From assembly GCA_036785705.1 (NCBI GenBank), contig JAWUZG010000001.1, positions 9,052,001 to 9,116,000 of the forward strand: a DNA stretch of 64,000 nucleotides, written 5' to 3'. The notes under the pieces are model-generated. The model made no database searches and was not told the DNA's origin. It saw only the letters and a list, made by a program, of their open reading frames with translations. Source of the DNA: Acanthornis magna (Eukaryota; Chordata; Aves; Passeriformes; Acanthizidae). The translations under genes were made by a program, and so were the position numbers. Below, piece by piece: positions 38,363 through 51,000 of the stretch (positions are counted from its first letter, which is position 1; each line of letters begins with the position of its first letter).

Positions 38363-39016
38363 TTAGCACAAAAAATCATCCTCTCTTTGTCCATGCAATT
38401 TTGGATATGATGAACTATGTTGTCTTGTATCATCTGGATGTACATGACCTCCAGAGCACAACTTGCCTTGTAAGTCCTTGTTGCTCGGTTCAAATTTAGA
38501 ATCCATTTCCACCTTTAATGACGTCAACTCAACGTGATCCAGCCTTGCCTGAACATTCTGTCCCCCGACGTCATTAGGTGTCACTGTCTTTTCAGCAAGA
38601 TCAACATTCATGGGTTCTTCTTTTACTTGGAGAGATGCAAGAGGTTCATGTTTTATCGGCAAAAATTCCTGCTGCACGTACTTGGGCTGCAGAGCATCTG
38701 GAAATTTGGTGTCTTCGGAGGTATCTTTGCCCGTGGTACAAATTCTGTCAGTCTGAAGTCCAACAACCGAAGACTTAGAGTCTGCAGAGGTCTCTGCTTC
38801 AACAGTACTTGTGTTTTGAGAGAGTTCTTCCTCTGAATGATAGAGCTTGAGCCGGATGTGCCAAGCCAAACTACACACAGCTGAAACTGTTTTGAACTGG
38901 TGCACAACATTCCTTGGGATGAAATAAATGTCATTATCGAATAACTGGATTCTGGCATATCGAATGCCTTCCCTTCGCAGCTGATTAAGTTTTGCATCAT
39001 CAACCCACTGGACACA
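38363..39016 (-). CDS. RSBN1L: RSBN1L coding exon 7 (last)
   Basis: The acceptor TTTTCCCTACAG precedes TGT GTC CAG TGG (CVQW). The exon encodes 217 residues: the end of the conserved core, including [18 protein letters not shown] and the [14 protein letters not shown] block, then a poorly conserved tail with two motifs of the KHEP...KEEP type ([19 protein letters not shown]), which resemble SUMO-acceptor sites (psi-K-x-E). The frame ends DDFLC-stop. The VVHQF histidine is a candidate for the last metal ligand of a JmjC-like fold; this is inference. Confidence 0.93.
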   Translation of the reverse strand, partial: CVQWVDDAKLNQLRREGIRYARIQLFDNDIYFIPRNVVHQFKTVSAVCSLAWHIRLKLYHSEEELSQNTSTVEAETSADSKSSVVGLQTDRICTTGKDTSEDTKFPDALQPKYVQQEFLPIKHEPLASLQVKEEPMNVDLAEKTVTPNDVGGQNVQARLDHVELTSLKVEMDSKFEPSNKDLQGKLCSGGHVHPDDTRQHSSSYPKLHGQREDDFLC

Positions 39017-42000
39017 CTGTAGGGAAAAGGTGGGGGAAAGGTGAAAACTCTGACTTAGTACTCAGAGGACACTGAGCAGCATCAGTTCCTAGCACGCTTA
39101 CCTGTGAGAGTGGAGGCTCATGCAAATCTAACTGCATTCGCTGAACTACCTCCAAGAAGTCCTCAGCATGAAAACAAATTACATCTTTGGTTATACGAGG
39201 CTGCTCAGACCTACAGAAGAATAAGAAGTGCACAGTCAGAAGCTGAAACTAACATGCTACAAAAAATAACTAAGTCTGCAAGCAAGGATAAAGCAAATTA
39301 CTTACACTCAACTCTAGCACAACCTACATTTTTAAGAAAAAAGATTGACCAAAATGGTTAATTCTGAAATACAGCCCCATTAAACTGGTTAAACAAATTA
39401 ACTGCAATTTCTTTATATGTGGAAGTGAAAGCAGCAATAAAAGGCCAACAAAACACACTATTTTTAAATTCTATTTTTAACTGACCTCTAGTTTGCCCTA
39501 ATGCTGAAAGACAGCTGCCCCAGATACACTGGGCACACTCTGCCAGCACTCCGACATGATGCACCCATCAGGTACTCGAGCACGCACAGCCTGACTGGGA
39601 GCACTATGGCAACCACTGCTCAGCATCTCAGCCTCAAACACCTTGCTCACAGTAAAAGCTGAACCTACATGAAGCTACCACAATGCCAGTAATCTGCCAA
39701 TACTGGCATCCCCCACAAAACATCTCTAAAAAACACATCCTTATTTCTGCTCCCTAGAGAGAGCTACAGAAGAGCAAAGTCTGAATTAGGCTTTGTCTCC
39801 ATATTCAAACTGTTAGGAGAAACATCTCTTGTTCCAAAGCATCTCTCCCAAAGAAATGCAGACCATTTATATAATTCCTCTGGAGACCTTATCTAGAATC
39901 AGCTAATAAAAGGGAAAAGCAGCTAAAATCCTTATCACTTTCTGACCTAAAGGCCAAACTCTGTTCCTCAATGAAAGCACTTTAAGAGAAGCTCTACACA
40001 TTTGTTTTTGAGAGATGTCTGCATTTTAAAGGGATTTTTAAAATGTAAATGTGATGATACAAAGATTTCATTTATAAAGGATAAAGCACCCATTGGAGTG
40101 GTTTTGCAAGAGAGTTTCTCAGCCAGAAAGAACCTGATTGATGACTTCTTTCCTTCCTCCTCTGGAGTCCCCCAGGGCTGACAGGAGCACAGCACCTCCC
40201 TGGCTCGCAGTGGGCACAGGCTGCGTGCCCAGGGGCTGCCCCTTAGGACCAGGGACTGGAACCACGGATCAGAACCACGATCCACTGCTGTCCTCCTGCC
40301 TCTCCCACCTGCAGGGCTGGGCTGGCTCCTGCCACCCCTCCAGCACATCCCTCACCCCACTTCCACCCCTCCAGAAACGGGGTACGAGTCAGGCGTAGGG
40401 AGCCTGGGGAGCAGCTGATGCAGCAGAACTGAAGCATTTCAGCATCTAATAGATGTTCAAGTGTTCTTTTTTAAAAGCAAAATGATCACCTATTTATATA
40501 GATATATGTCCCGTTATTGCTGTTCTAGGAAGCAGGCAATGATGTACAGTTCATTGAGGCTTTTTAAACACAGGAGACATGTTTATTTTATTTAGGTCAT
40601 GACCTCAATAAAGCAAAAAATAACTGGTCTGAGGCTATTTTCAGAAGAAAAAAAAAATCCCAGACCAACTTCTGAAAATATGCTAGGGAGAATTTCCAGA
40701 CCACATATTTTATTTTCAACTTTACAAAGATTAAAATGTGTCTCTGTATTTTGATCTATATACTCCCAAAGAGGATTTAAACACTGAAAGCAAAAACCTT
40801 CAGAAACACTTCTAATCAGTGGCATTAAAAACATTAGCTACATTAATCTACCTTTTATAATGCAGGTATTTATTTTTAAAATATGAATTTGCATTTGGAG
40901 TCACTAGTATTTCTAAATGAAGTTAAGAATTAAAATAGATTGAAAGAATATTTCACACACTAAGAGAACTTCAATGCAAATCAATGTGTTTTCCCAGCAG
41001 TGTCTATTCTGGTTTATGCATTGTCATTCCTAGTCTCAATCCATATATATCTGTCCAAGAGGATGGATCACAATCTCTGTGCTGCAATTCTACCACAAAA
41101 CACAACATTCCTTTTGAAAACAACTGAGAAAAAATACCATCAGATAATCTTAAACTCTGCATTTGCAGATTTTATCTTTAGCACAATTTTGAGATAATAT
41201 TTTGCAAAACCTTTAATTTAGTGGGCATCATGTACCCACCCCCAAGCAAAACAGTAGCACTAAGGCTGGTTAATGTCCAAAGAGACATTAAATGAAAACA
41301 GAACTATAAGATAACTTCAGAAAAAAACATTTAAGCCTCTACTGCTAGAACTGGTTTTGGCAGTATTTCTCCCCCTTAACCTCTTTCTTCAAAAGGACTG
41401 GATTCTTTTTGCTGTAACTTTTCAAAACAGATTCAAGACTAGAGGTTTTACCATTAATACTTCTGACCTAATGCATGAAGTCTGGCAATATATAACAAAT
41501 TCCTATGATCATGCAGAGAAGCACCACTTCAGTCTCTGGAACACAAACTTGAAAGCTGCTTGCTGAAGTACAGGTTTCATTTTGCTAACAATAATGCCAC
41601 AAAGTGCCTTTTGCTGTCCCTGTAAAAACCCACCCAAATTTTCCACGTAAAAATCTTATAAATTTCCATAATTTAAAATTTCACTGGCATTTCAGAAGTT
41701 CTAAAGCTCTCTTGGTCCCACCTATGAAAATGGCATTAAGTAATCAGCATGATCACACCCACATTTATCAGATTTCAGTGCAATCCTTAAAATGGTTGTT
41801 AGCAATAGTCAGAGCTCTTCTGTACATTGTAAATATTCAAAGCAATAAAAAGAATATCATAATACAATAATTTTACAAACTATCTCAAACCAGGATCCTG
41901 TCATACTTGGGAAAGGATTTTTTTTTCTTCTCCAAAATACTATGTCTGGTTTCCACTTCTGTCCCCTAGCACCATAACCTGCTTTTTGCCTTTCAACAGT

Positions 42001-45000
42001 TCTGTTTCTGTCTGTTTTGAAAGACACCATTTATCCCACCTAACATTAACATTTATCCTTATCAGCTAGGAAGTAAATCCCACTTTCTTTAAATCTACAG
42101 CAACTTATAAAGCTTTTTTTGCACACTCAATCCATTTTTATGCATTTAGTTCAAGCAGTCCAGGAATTGCTTTATTTTCTCCTCAGAGAAAGCATTATTT
42201 TTATATACATCATCTCATCACTAGAACATGTGCATTTTTACTGCCATAGTGCCTTAATCATCCCAGAATATCTCCAGCTTTTCAGGTATGTTCAACTACT
42301 CAAACAGATTAAAAAAAGAAACAAAACTGAAAAAAAATCAAAACTAGATATTTCAAGACTTCCATTCATGTTGTTTCCTTTAAAATAAATCTACCCACAG
42401 CTTGCAAATTATGGCAAAACTAATACCTGAAATTATTTTAATGTGCTACATTAATCAATGATGCTTCATTATCATAAGCCCTGATTAGTTCTCATTACAT
42501 AAGTACATTATCGTGGCTTTTCAAAATTACAAAAAAGTGAAAAGGGAAAACAGGAATTATCATTTAGGCCAAATCAAGCCTGAAATACATAACTTTTATT
42601 GTGTTGTGTTGATTGTGTTGTATATTTTACTCCTCTCCATACATCAGCCACAATTTTTTATTCTGAATTAAAAGATACATTTTCAGTCCTTACACTGAAG
42701 TGCAATGCTGCTATATCTTTTTTATTCCCCGTACTGAAGTACTTTCAATATGCTATAAAGCTATAAGATGAGAATGGGAAGTTCCCAGACACTTAAACTG
42801 ATAGCAATTTAAATTCTTAATCTCCACAGACATCCAAGTTCACGGAGTGGGGTTTTGTTTGGTTTCTTTACTTCCTTTGCAAGTCCCTCTCTCAAATGTG
42901 CAAAGTGTAATTTAAAATACTCAGATGGACAAAGGTATCTCAGCCCTTGGCCTGCTACCACTGCTCAGTCTTATTCACCCCAGCACCTCAGTCAGAGCAA
43001 GCAGGAAGCTGAAGGCTCCCACTGCCATCGATGTGAAGAGGAAGGAAACTGAAAACCTCAGAGCCCAAGAGACAAATACATTATCATCTGAACAATCCAG
43101 TTCTTCCCCAATGACAATTATTCTACTTTCTGTCAATGAACTCGTGCACTGTAACACAAATTCATATCATCTCATCCAAAGGGAATTCACTCCTCTGATT
43201 TCTAGACAGACATAAAGAGCAAAAGGTATTTATAGTGCTTACATATGCAAAGGTAACCTCCACAACTAAGGTCATTCTCCAAGGTCTGAAGATCGTGAAA
43301 AATGCCTCTTTGATCTGGGCCAGGAAGCCCACGTGACTATGGGCTTTTTATTTGGTTAACATGTAAACAAGCTGCAAATTAGGTGCATTTCATTTCCTGA
43401 ATCTCATACAGGAATTCCAAAAACAGGCACCAAAAACTATCACACACCTTCCAACAGGATTCTTCCTAGGTGAGCCACCATAAATAAATCAGGGTTATAA
43501 CAGCCATGACTTGGGAAGCAGAAGCATAAGAATTCTGCTCATCTCCAGACAACACAAAGAACTGCCAGAAGGTCTCCATGTGCACCTCTCAGTGGCAGCT
43601 CAGCGCAGTCTCTATGCACCACTTAAAGCAAAACAAAGTGTGAAGTGTTTTTACATCTAACATGAACTCAGTTACAGCAACTCAATTATAGCTATTGAAC
43701 TGTCACTGCAAGGTACCTTTCTGCTTTCAACCACACAGCAAAACCATATGCAATCTAGCAGAGGGCAGACAAACCTCTAATGCTCAGCCAGGACCTATGA
43801 AGTCTTCATTAAATCTTTAATCCTAGATTAACCTATTCTGCACTCCCTCCCAATTATAAAAGGCAATTCAGGCAAACATTTTTCAGACACCGAGGTGAAG
43901 CCTATCAACACCTACCACTCCCCACAGTGCACAGCCTTCAACACTCCCACGGCAGCTGTGGTCTGTCGTTCAAAACCTTGTCCTATGTGATCCGCATGGG
44001 CTCGTGTCCTGTCTTCAAATAGCATTTCACGGGGTTCACTGGTTCGAGGTAGGTACTGCAAGTTTTTTATTTCATTGGTAGTTCTGCATAAGAAAAACAG
44101 TAACAGTGATATAGAAATTTCTCTGAATTATCTAATTTCCATCACAGCCAATAGGACTGGGATTTCTCCCTTCAATGAGAACAAAAGACTCAAACAAGGA
44201 AAACAGTAACATTTAGGTCAAATAAAAATGTAATGAGCTATGCAAAAAATGAGAATACCTGTTTAATGAAAAAGAATAAAAATAAAGACAAAAAACCCAA
44301 CCAGCACTAACAACAGCAGCGTCAGGCCCCGAAGTGCACGGAAGGGTCCTAATGACCCCGCAGCCTTGCTCAGTCTCCACACAACAAACAGGGACCAAGA
44401 GCCCCAGAGCTCTATTTAAGCTCAGGCCTGAGTCCTTGGTCCTGGCCTGTGCTGTGCTGCAGGAACGCAGCTCTCCATCTCATCCAGAGGTGTGCTGTGC
44501 CATGGACTTTCTTCTCAGCTTGTCCTTGGGATATTTTTGCCATGCTGCACCTTCGTGGCAGTCTCTGCACCTGACCCTCACTGCCAGACTGAGTTCCTGG
44601 CCTGACCTCACACCTGCCCCATCACCACACACTTGCCTGACACCACAGTCTGGTGCCCAAGCCCCAGGTCTGCCCTACCTGCTTCCCTGAGGGAAGGCCA
44701 TGGTCAGGAAACTGCCAGCCTTTGTTGCTTCCTGACTATTAGATATAGATTTCAATTGTTCCTGAGGTCTTTCTTCATCTGTCATGTTTCTACCACACTG
44801 CTGGGAAATGTGCGTGTATTTAGTTCTGTGTTGTCTAACTAGGAATGAGAAACAGCAAAGGATTATTTCTTCAGGGTTTAACAAAAGTGAAGGGAACACT
44901 GCAGAGTGGGAACAGAGCCACAAGACCATCTTTTTTGGCCACCTGGAGCCAACATTTCATGCCACATTTTTCAAAGAGCTGTTTGTAATCATAGCAAAGG

Positions 45001-48000
45001 CTGTGATATCTGTATACTATATAGTCCAACTTCCCCCACTCAGCCAGGGTAAGTTGCTTAACTGTGTCAAGTCGTAAGCAAGATTCAGACCCCACCAGCT
45101 CTCTGGGCAACCTGCCCTAGTGCTCATCTATGCAAAAAAGTAAACTTTTTTTTCCTTATTTTAAATGGATTTTCTTGTAATTCAGTTTGTGTCCATTCTC
45201 TCTCTGTTCATGTCACTGGGCACTGCTGAAATAAGACCTTTTTACAACCTTCCGTAAAGTGCTCAAACACATTGATATGATCCCACTAAGCATTCTTTTC
45301 TCAAGAGTCAATGTTCTCCAAGGTCACCAGACATACTCCAGTAGGGCAATGTCTGTCTTAGCCTGGTGAGCCCAGAACTGGGCATGACACTGCAGATGGA
45401 TCTCACCAGTGATGAGCAGAGGGGAAGAACCTTGTCCCTCCATCTGCTGACAGTGCTTTTCATAATCCTGTCCAGGAGGCTGCAGGTCTGCTTTGCCACA
45501 AAGGCACACCAATGGTTTATGGCCAGGTTAACATGTTCCCCTCCAGCCCCCCAAGTCCTGCTCTGTTGGGCTGCTGTCCAGACAGCTGCTCCCCAGCCTG
45601 TGCTGCTTCACAGGGTTATCCCTCCCAAGTGCAGGGTTTTGTCCACCCCTCTGTTAACTTCACGAGTCCCCCAAGTTGGCCCATTTCTGCAGCCTCTCGA
45701 GGTCCTGGGCATGTCAACTCCTCTTCCCAGTTTTGGATCAGCTGCAGCTTGCTGAGGATGTGCTCTGCCCCATGATGCCATTAATGGAGATGCTGAACAG
45801 TATCAGCACAAGGTATCAAGGTCTGGATGACTCCAGCAGTGACTGTTTCCAGCTGGACTTGGTGCTGAGGCTCACAACCCTTGGAGCACAGCAGTTAAGC
45901 CAGTTCTTGGTCCACTCGACTCACCTATCAGTCTAGTCTGTCCTTGGTTAACCTGTTAGGATGTTATGGGAGACTGGTGTCCACTGTGGAAAGCCCTGAT
46001 AAATTTGAAACAAACAACACCCCTGGCACTCATCTCATCCTGTGAGCTAATCATCTTGCTGTACCTCAGGTGGATAAAACATAATTTCTCCTTTGTTAAT
46101 TAATATTAGCTACTCCCAAGTATCACTTTGTCCCTCACACTTGAAATGGCATCTCCCAGGATGAACGTGAGATTGACTGGCCTGCAGTACCCCAGATTCT
46201 TCTTACCCTTCTGAATGACTGGAGGAACGTTTGCTTTCCTCCATTCCTCAGGAACCTCTGCCAATTGCCATGACCTTTCAAAGGCAGTGGCCTTGCAATG
46301 ATCCTGACCAGTTCCCACGGCACTTGTGGGATGTGCCCCATCCCAGCAGGTCCCATGGGCTTGTGTCTGCCTAATCTGCATGTCTGGTAAATTTCTTAAT
46401 CTGATTTTCCTCCACTGACGGCAGGCAGCCCTTGCTCCAGACATTCTTACTGTCTCCATGGCATTCCTGAAAGTAAATCTCTGCAGAAAAGATGAGGGCA
46501 AAGAAAGCACTCTCAGCCTTTTCTGTGTCCTTTGTCCCCAGGCCCTTCGCCCCACTCAGCAAATGCCTTACATTTTCCCAGTCTTTCTTCTACTGTCCTT
46601 CACATCTCTTGCCAAATTCAACTCCAGATGGTCTTTGACTGTAACTGCATCCCCTTCACGGCTGGACAGTGTCTCTATACTCCGAGGCACATGACCCTGC
46701 TTCCACTTCTTGTACACTCCCTTTTTGTGTTCAAATGTTGAAAAGAACTCCCATGACAATTCCTCATGACACACAATATTCAAGTTCTGCTGAGGCTGTC
46801 CCTTCTCTTCAGCTGGTTCTTAGACCCAATACCACAGCAACGCTTAAAGATTTCATTTAATGTTGGAGTTATTACCTTCCAGATGAGAGAGAAGCCCTTG
46901 TCCCTGGAGGTCATAGCACATCCACGCACATGTAACAACAGGCATTATCAATTCCACACTCATAGCATATATCAGTAATTACATGCGTGTAAACATTTTC
47001 CTGAAGTTTTCACCTTAAATTTCTACTAAAGCTCCAAAAAGGACCAGCACGTTACTTGGCCAGATAGTAAAAATACTAAGAAAAAAAATATTCCAGATCC
47101 TTATGTAAGAAAACAACAAAAAAGTATTTGGAGATGAAGATTTACAGAAGTTTATATTAACATATAGTATCAAACAGTAAAAGGTCTGGGATAAAATGAA
47201 TTTGTAAAGAAAAAATACTAACCAGATATTTATCCAGTAAAGTAATTCCACTTACCTCTTCCTTTTGAAAGGTGACTTTGGCATGTCAGCCACAGGGATC
47301 ATCTGTTCTCCTGGACGTACCCACATAATGGGACCATCATCACTGTCTTTACGACTCTCTAATTTTAAACTAGAAAGTGTTCCCCATGGCAGTGTACACT
47401 AATGGGAAATACAAGCCACAATTTTGAAGTGAGTTACTTTAAAAAACTTGCTAAAAGCAGCCTTTATCTCTCACGATGAAAGCATTCATTAGAACACTCA
47501 ATTATCTAAAGCAAGTATCACATACTCTCACTTTATTATCACAGCACTACACAGCATGTAGTCCCCCTTCTCCCAGCCCATTCCCTTCTGTCCTTACTTT
47601 TAAGAAGGGTGATTCTTCCAACATATCAAGGAATTCAGGGAAGTAATCCCCCACTTCCTCATCAACTGCTCCAACCAGGCTGATCTGTCTCATTGGGCCA
47701 GCTCTATACGTACCATGAGAGTATGTTCTTTTTACCTACAAGTAGAATATGACAACAAAAGTTATACCGAATCCTGTACTGTGCAAAATCTACATTCCAT
47801 TAACACCTTCCATCTCTATGCTTATGCTTTCTAACATCAGTCCTTCAGTCTTCAGCGCACTTAAGATTATTATGGAGTCAATTACTGTGAACTCAATGAC
47901 AGAAGATCTTATTAAACATCCATCACAATTTGTATTTTATTTTAAAACCTGAAGGTAAACTGGAGTAACTATTGCCTTTCAAGAAGAGAACACTCCAAAC

Positions 48001-51000
48001 CAGCAACTGTAAAAAGATATCAACATATGCTCTGATCAGTAACTAGTCAGTAAGGACTCTTACCTGCATTACTCAAGTCTAGCTGAATTTCTACCTTTTT
48101 TCTGCAACAGGCAGAACTCTGTTACAAGCAATTTAACTCTAAACATTTCCTCTGCTAATCAACCTCTCCAATATGGCCCCTGTGTGAGCACATTAACTAG
48201 AGCAAATTACAACAGTGAACACAAGGCTCATAAAGAATTTATACAAAAAGAGAGACAATGACAGTCACTCCTCCACTTTTGCTGTGCTGTGTTAGCATGT
48301 CTTGTGCTCCCTTCAAACTTTAAAGGCTGTAACATTCACCTCTCATGAGAAATCTTTTACTGTGAAATTTGAACAGAAACACATATTGTTTTAAGATTTT
48401 TTTCAACAATCTGATATGTTGTGTTAGACAACCAAAATACACAGGCAAGAGATTGATAAGGATCATGTCCACTTAAGCTTCTGATTTCCCATTCAACAGG
48501 CTGAAAGACACAGTGGCATGATGACATAAATATGAAAAGATCAGAACAGAGGAAAGAGCAGATGGATTACTGCAGACATCACGTAATGTTTCTGTACAGC
48601 ACCTCTAGACATTCTGCATCCAAAGCAAGAAAAGAAAAAAAGTGCCAGGAAATAGTGCTTAGCTGTGGTCCTCACCCAAACAGACCATCAACATCCCTAG
48701 CAGCTATGGCAGTGCAGAGGAGAATTAGCAGCAGTTTCTGAAAATAAGACTAAAATATGGAACAACACTGTGCCCTTTTGAGAAACTCAACTGATGTAAC
48801 CAGATCCTTCCAGAAATGCAGAACCAAACACTGTTCAGATCATCCCAGTCATCTCACTCACCCAGCAAATGGAGGACTGGCAAACAGTAGGATTTTACAA
48901 AATGTAATATAGCTAATGCTATAGCAAGCCATCACAGACACACTGGGGAGAACAGTCCTACTAAACAGTATTATTCCCCTATTCCTCAAATCCTTAGTCA
49001 TACATTCCTGCAAGGTTTTTTCTTGCAGAGACAGCTGGTGATTTCATGATAAAATATCACAAAACATTCATTTCTGCTGAATCTGCATCAGTTCAGTCCT
49101 CAGTTATATCTGCACTGGCACAAAGTATCAGGAGAGTGTACAACTAAAGCACTGAGCAAAGGAAGAACCCTAAAACCACTTTCTGAAGCTACAGACACCC
49201 AGAAATCTGTAGCAGTTTATTAAAAAGCCTAACACGCAAAAGGATGTTTCTTGCACTGACATAAGTAGCTTAGTAATCCACCACTCCAGCTCAGGATATT
49301 AAGATGCTGTTTTCATCTACATCCCTGATTAAAGAGAACCATTTTTCGACCTTTTTCCATTCTTCCTTCTGCTACCTACTACCCCTCTTCTAAAGTAATA
49401 AGTGATAGACAAGGGAAAATGGCCTCAAGTTGTGCCAGGGGAGGTTTAGATTAAAGAAAGATTTCTTCACCAAAAAGGTTCTCAAGAATTGGAAAAAGCT
49501 GCCCAGGGAAACGGTTGAGTCACCATCCCTGGAGGCATTTAAAAGATGCATAGATGTGGCATTTAAGGACATGGTTTAGCGATCGATTTGGCAAGACTGG
49601 GTTAACAGTTGGACTCTTAGAAAGGTCCTAAAGGTCTTTTTCATCCTAAATCATTTTATGATTCATATAGCATATGATAAACTGGTTGTGAAACTACTCC
49701 AAGTGAAAACTCTAAAAATTCTCCTAAAAATACTAACTTAAAGCTTGGAAAAGCTGTGAAGCTTCCAGCTGGAACAACCCACTCATTTGGCTTATCTACC
49801 ACTAGGTATTGGTAATGAAGCATAAAGTCAGCAAAGTATTTAACTGCAGCATAATGCCTGCATTAAGGTGGATCAATAAGGAAATTTTTTGTATGTTCCC
49901 AAAAAAAGACCATGCCATTGAAAAGTTTAAAGTGAAAAATGAACACAATGTTTTCACGCATTGTTTGTCCAAACCCTTTCATCTCCAGCTCTCCTGGTCA
50001 ACCACCCTCCCCTTGATCACCAGGCAGTACAATTGCTTCTCAAGATCCAGCTTAAGAGAGGAAAATACCAACACAAATGCTAAAATAATGTCAATGTTAC
50101 AAATGATGAGTGGTTTCTTCTGGCACCATATTCAGAATCACATCATTGCAAATACAGAATGAAATGTTTTGAGTGATTAAGAATTCTGTGGTGGCTTAAC
50201 CCCAGGCAGTAGGGTGAGCCCCCTGCTCACTCACCTCCCACAATGGTGAGACATGGGCGAGAACAGGAAAAGCAAGGAAATGTACAGATCCAGAAAAACA
50301 CAGTTTATTCAGTGAAGAGGAAACTGAAGAAAAGCCACCCAGTGGTTTTTTCCACCACTCACCAACTCCTACAAGAAGACTGGTGCCCAGCAGTCCCCAA
50401 GCAATAGGCACCTTCCAGCCAACCATCAGACCCCTCAGGATTTTTTGCTGAGCATGGTGTTACACAGCACAATATACTCCTGCAGTCAATTTGGACCAGC
50501 TCTCCCAACCATGTCCCCTCCCAGCTTCTTGCCCATCCCAGCCTACTCACCAGGGGGGTCCTGGAAAACTTGACTGTGTGCCAGTGATGCTCAGCAACAG
50601 CCAAAACACCAGTGTGTGACCAACAGTTTTAGTCACAAACCCAAAACACAGTCCAGACCCAGCATAAACAGTAATAAATCCATGCTGGTGATCAAAAAGG
50701 AAGATTTTCTCTGGCTTTTCCCTTCTTTCCTGATAGCACTAGATCCTCTGAAGATGAACAGAGAGGAAGGCTAAGGAACTGATCTGAATTTAATCCAGGA
50801 ATTACCTAAAAATGTTGCTATTTTAGAAAACAATAAAAATTACATAAAGACACAGGCCATAAATACTAATGCCTGCCCAGACAGAACAAGAGGAAATCTG
50901 AAAGATGAAGCAGCTGTGGGCAGTGAAAAGCAACTCCCATCTCATCTCTTCCATGAACTGCATCGTAACATGCTAGCTCTACTCTTAGAGCAGAGGCTGA

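Noticed and set aside
46106..46555. 149-codon minus-strand open frame as a possible gene
   Set aside because: It contains CR1 reverse-transcriptase motifs ([17 protein letters not shown]), so it is a LINE remnant.
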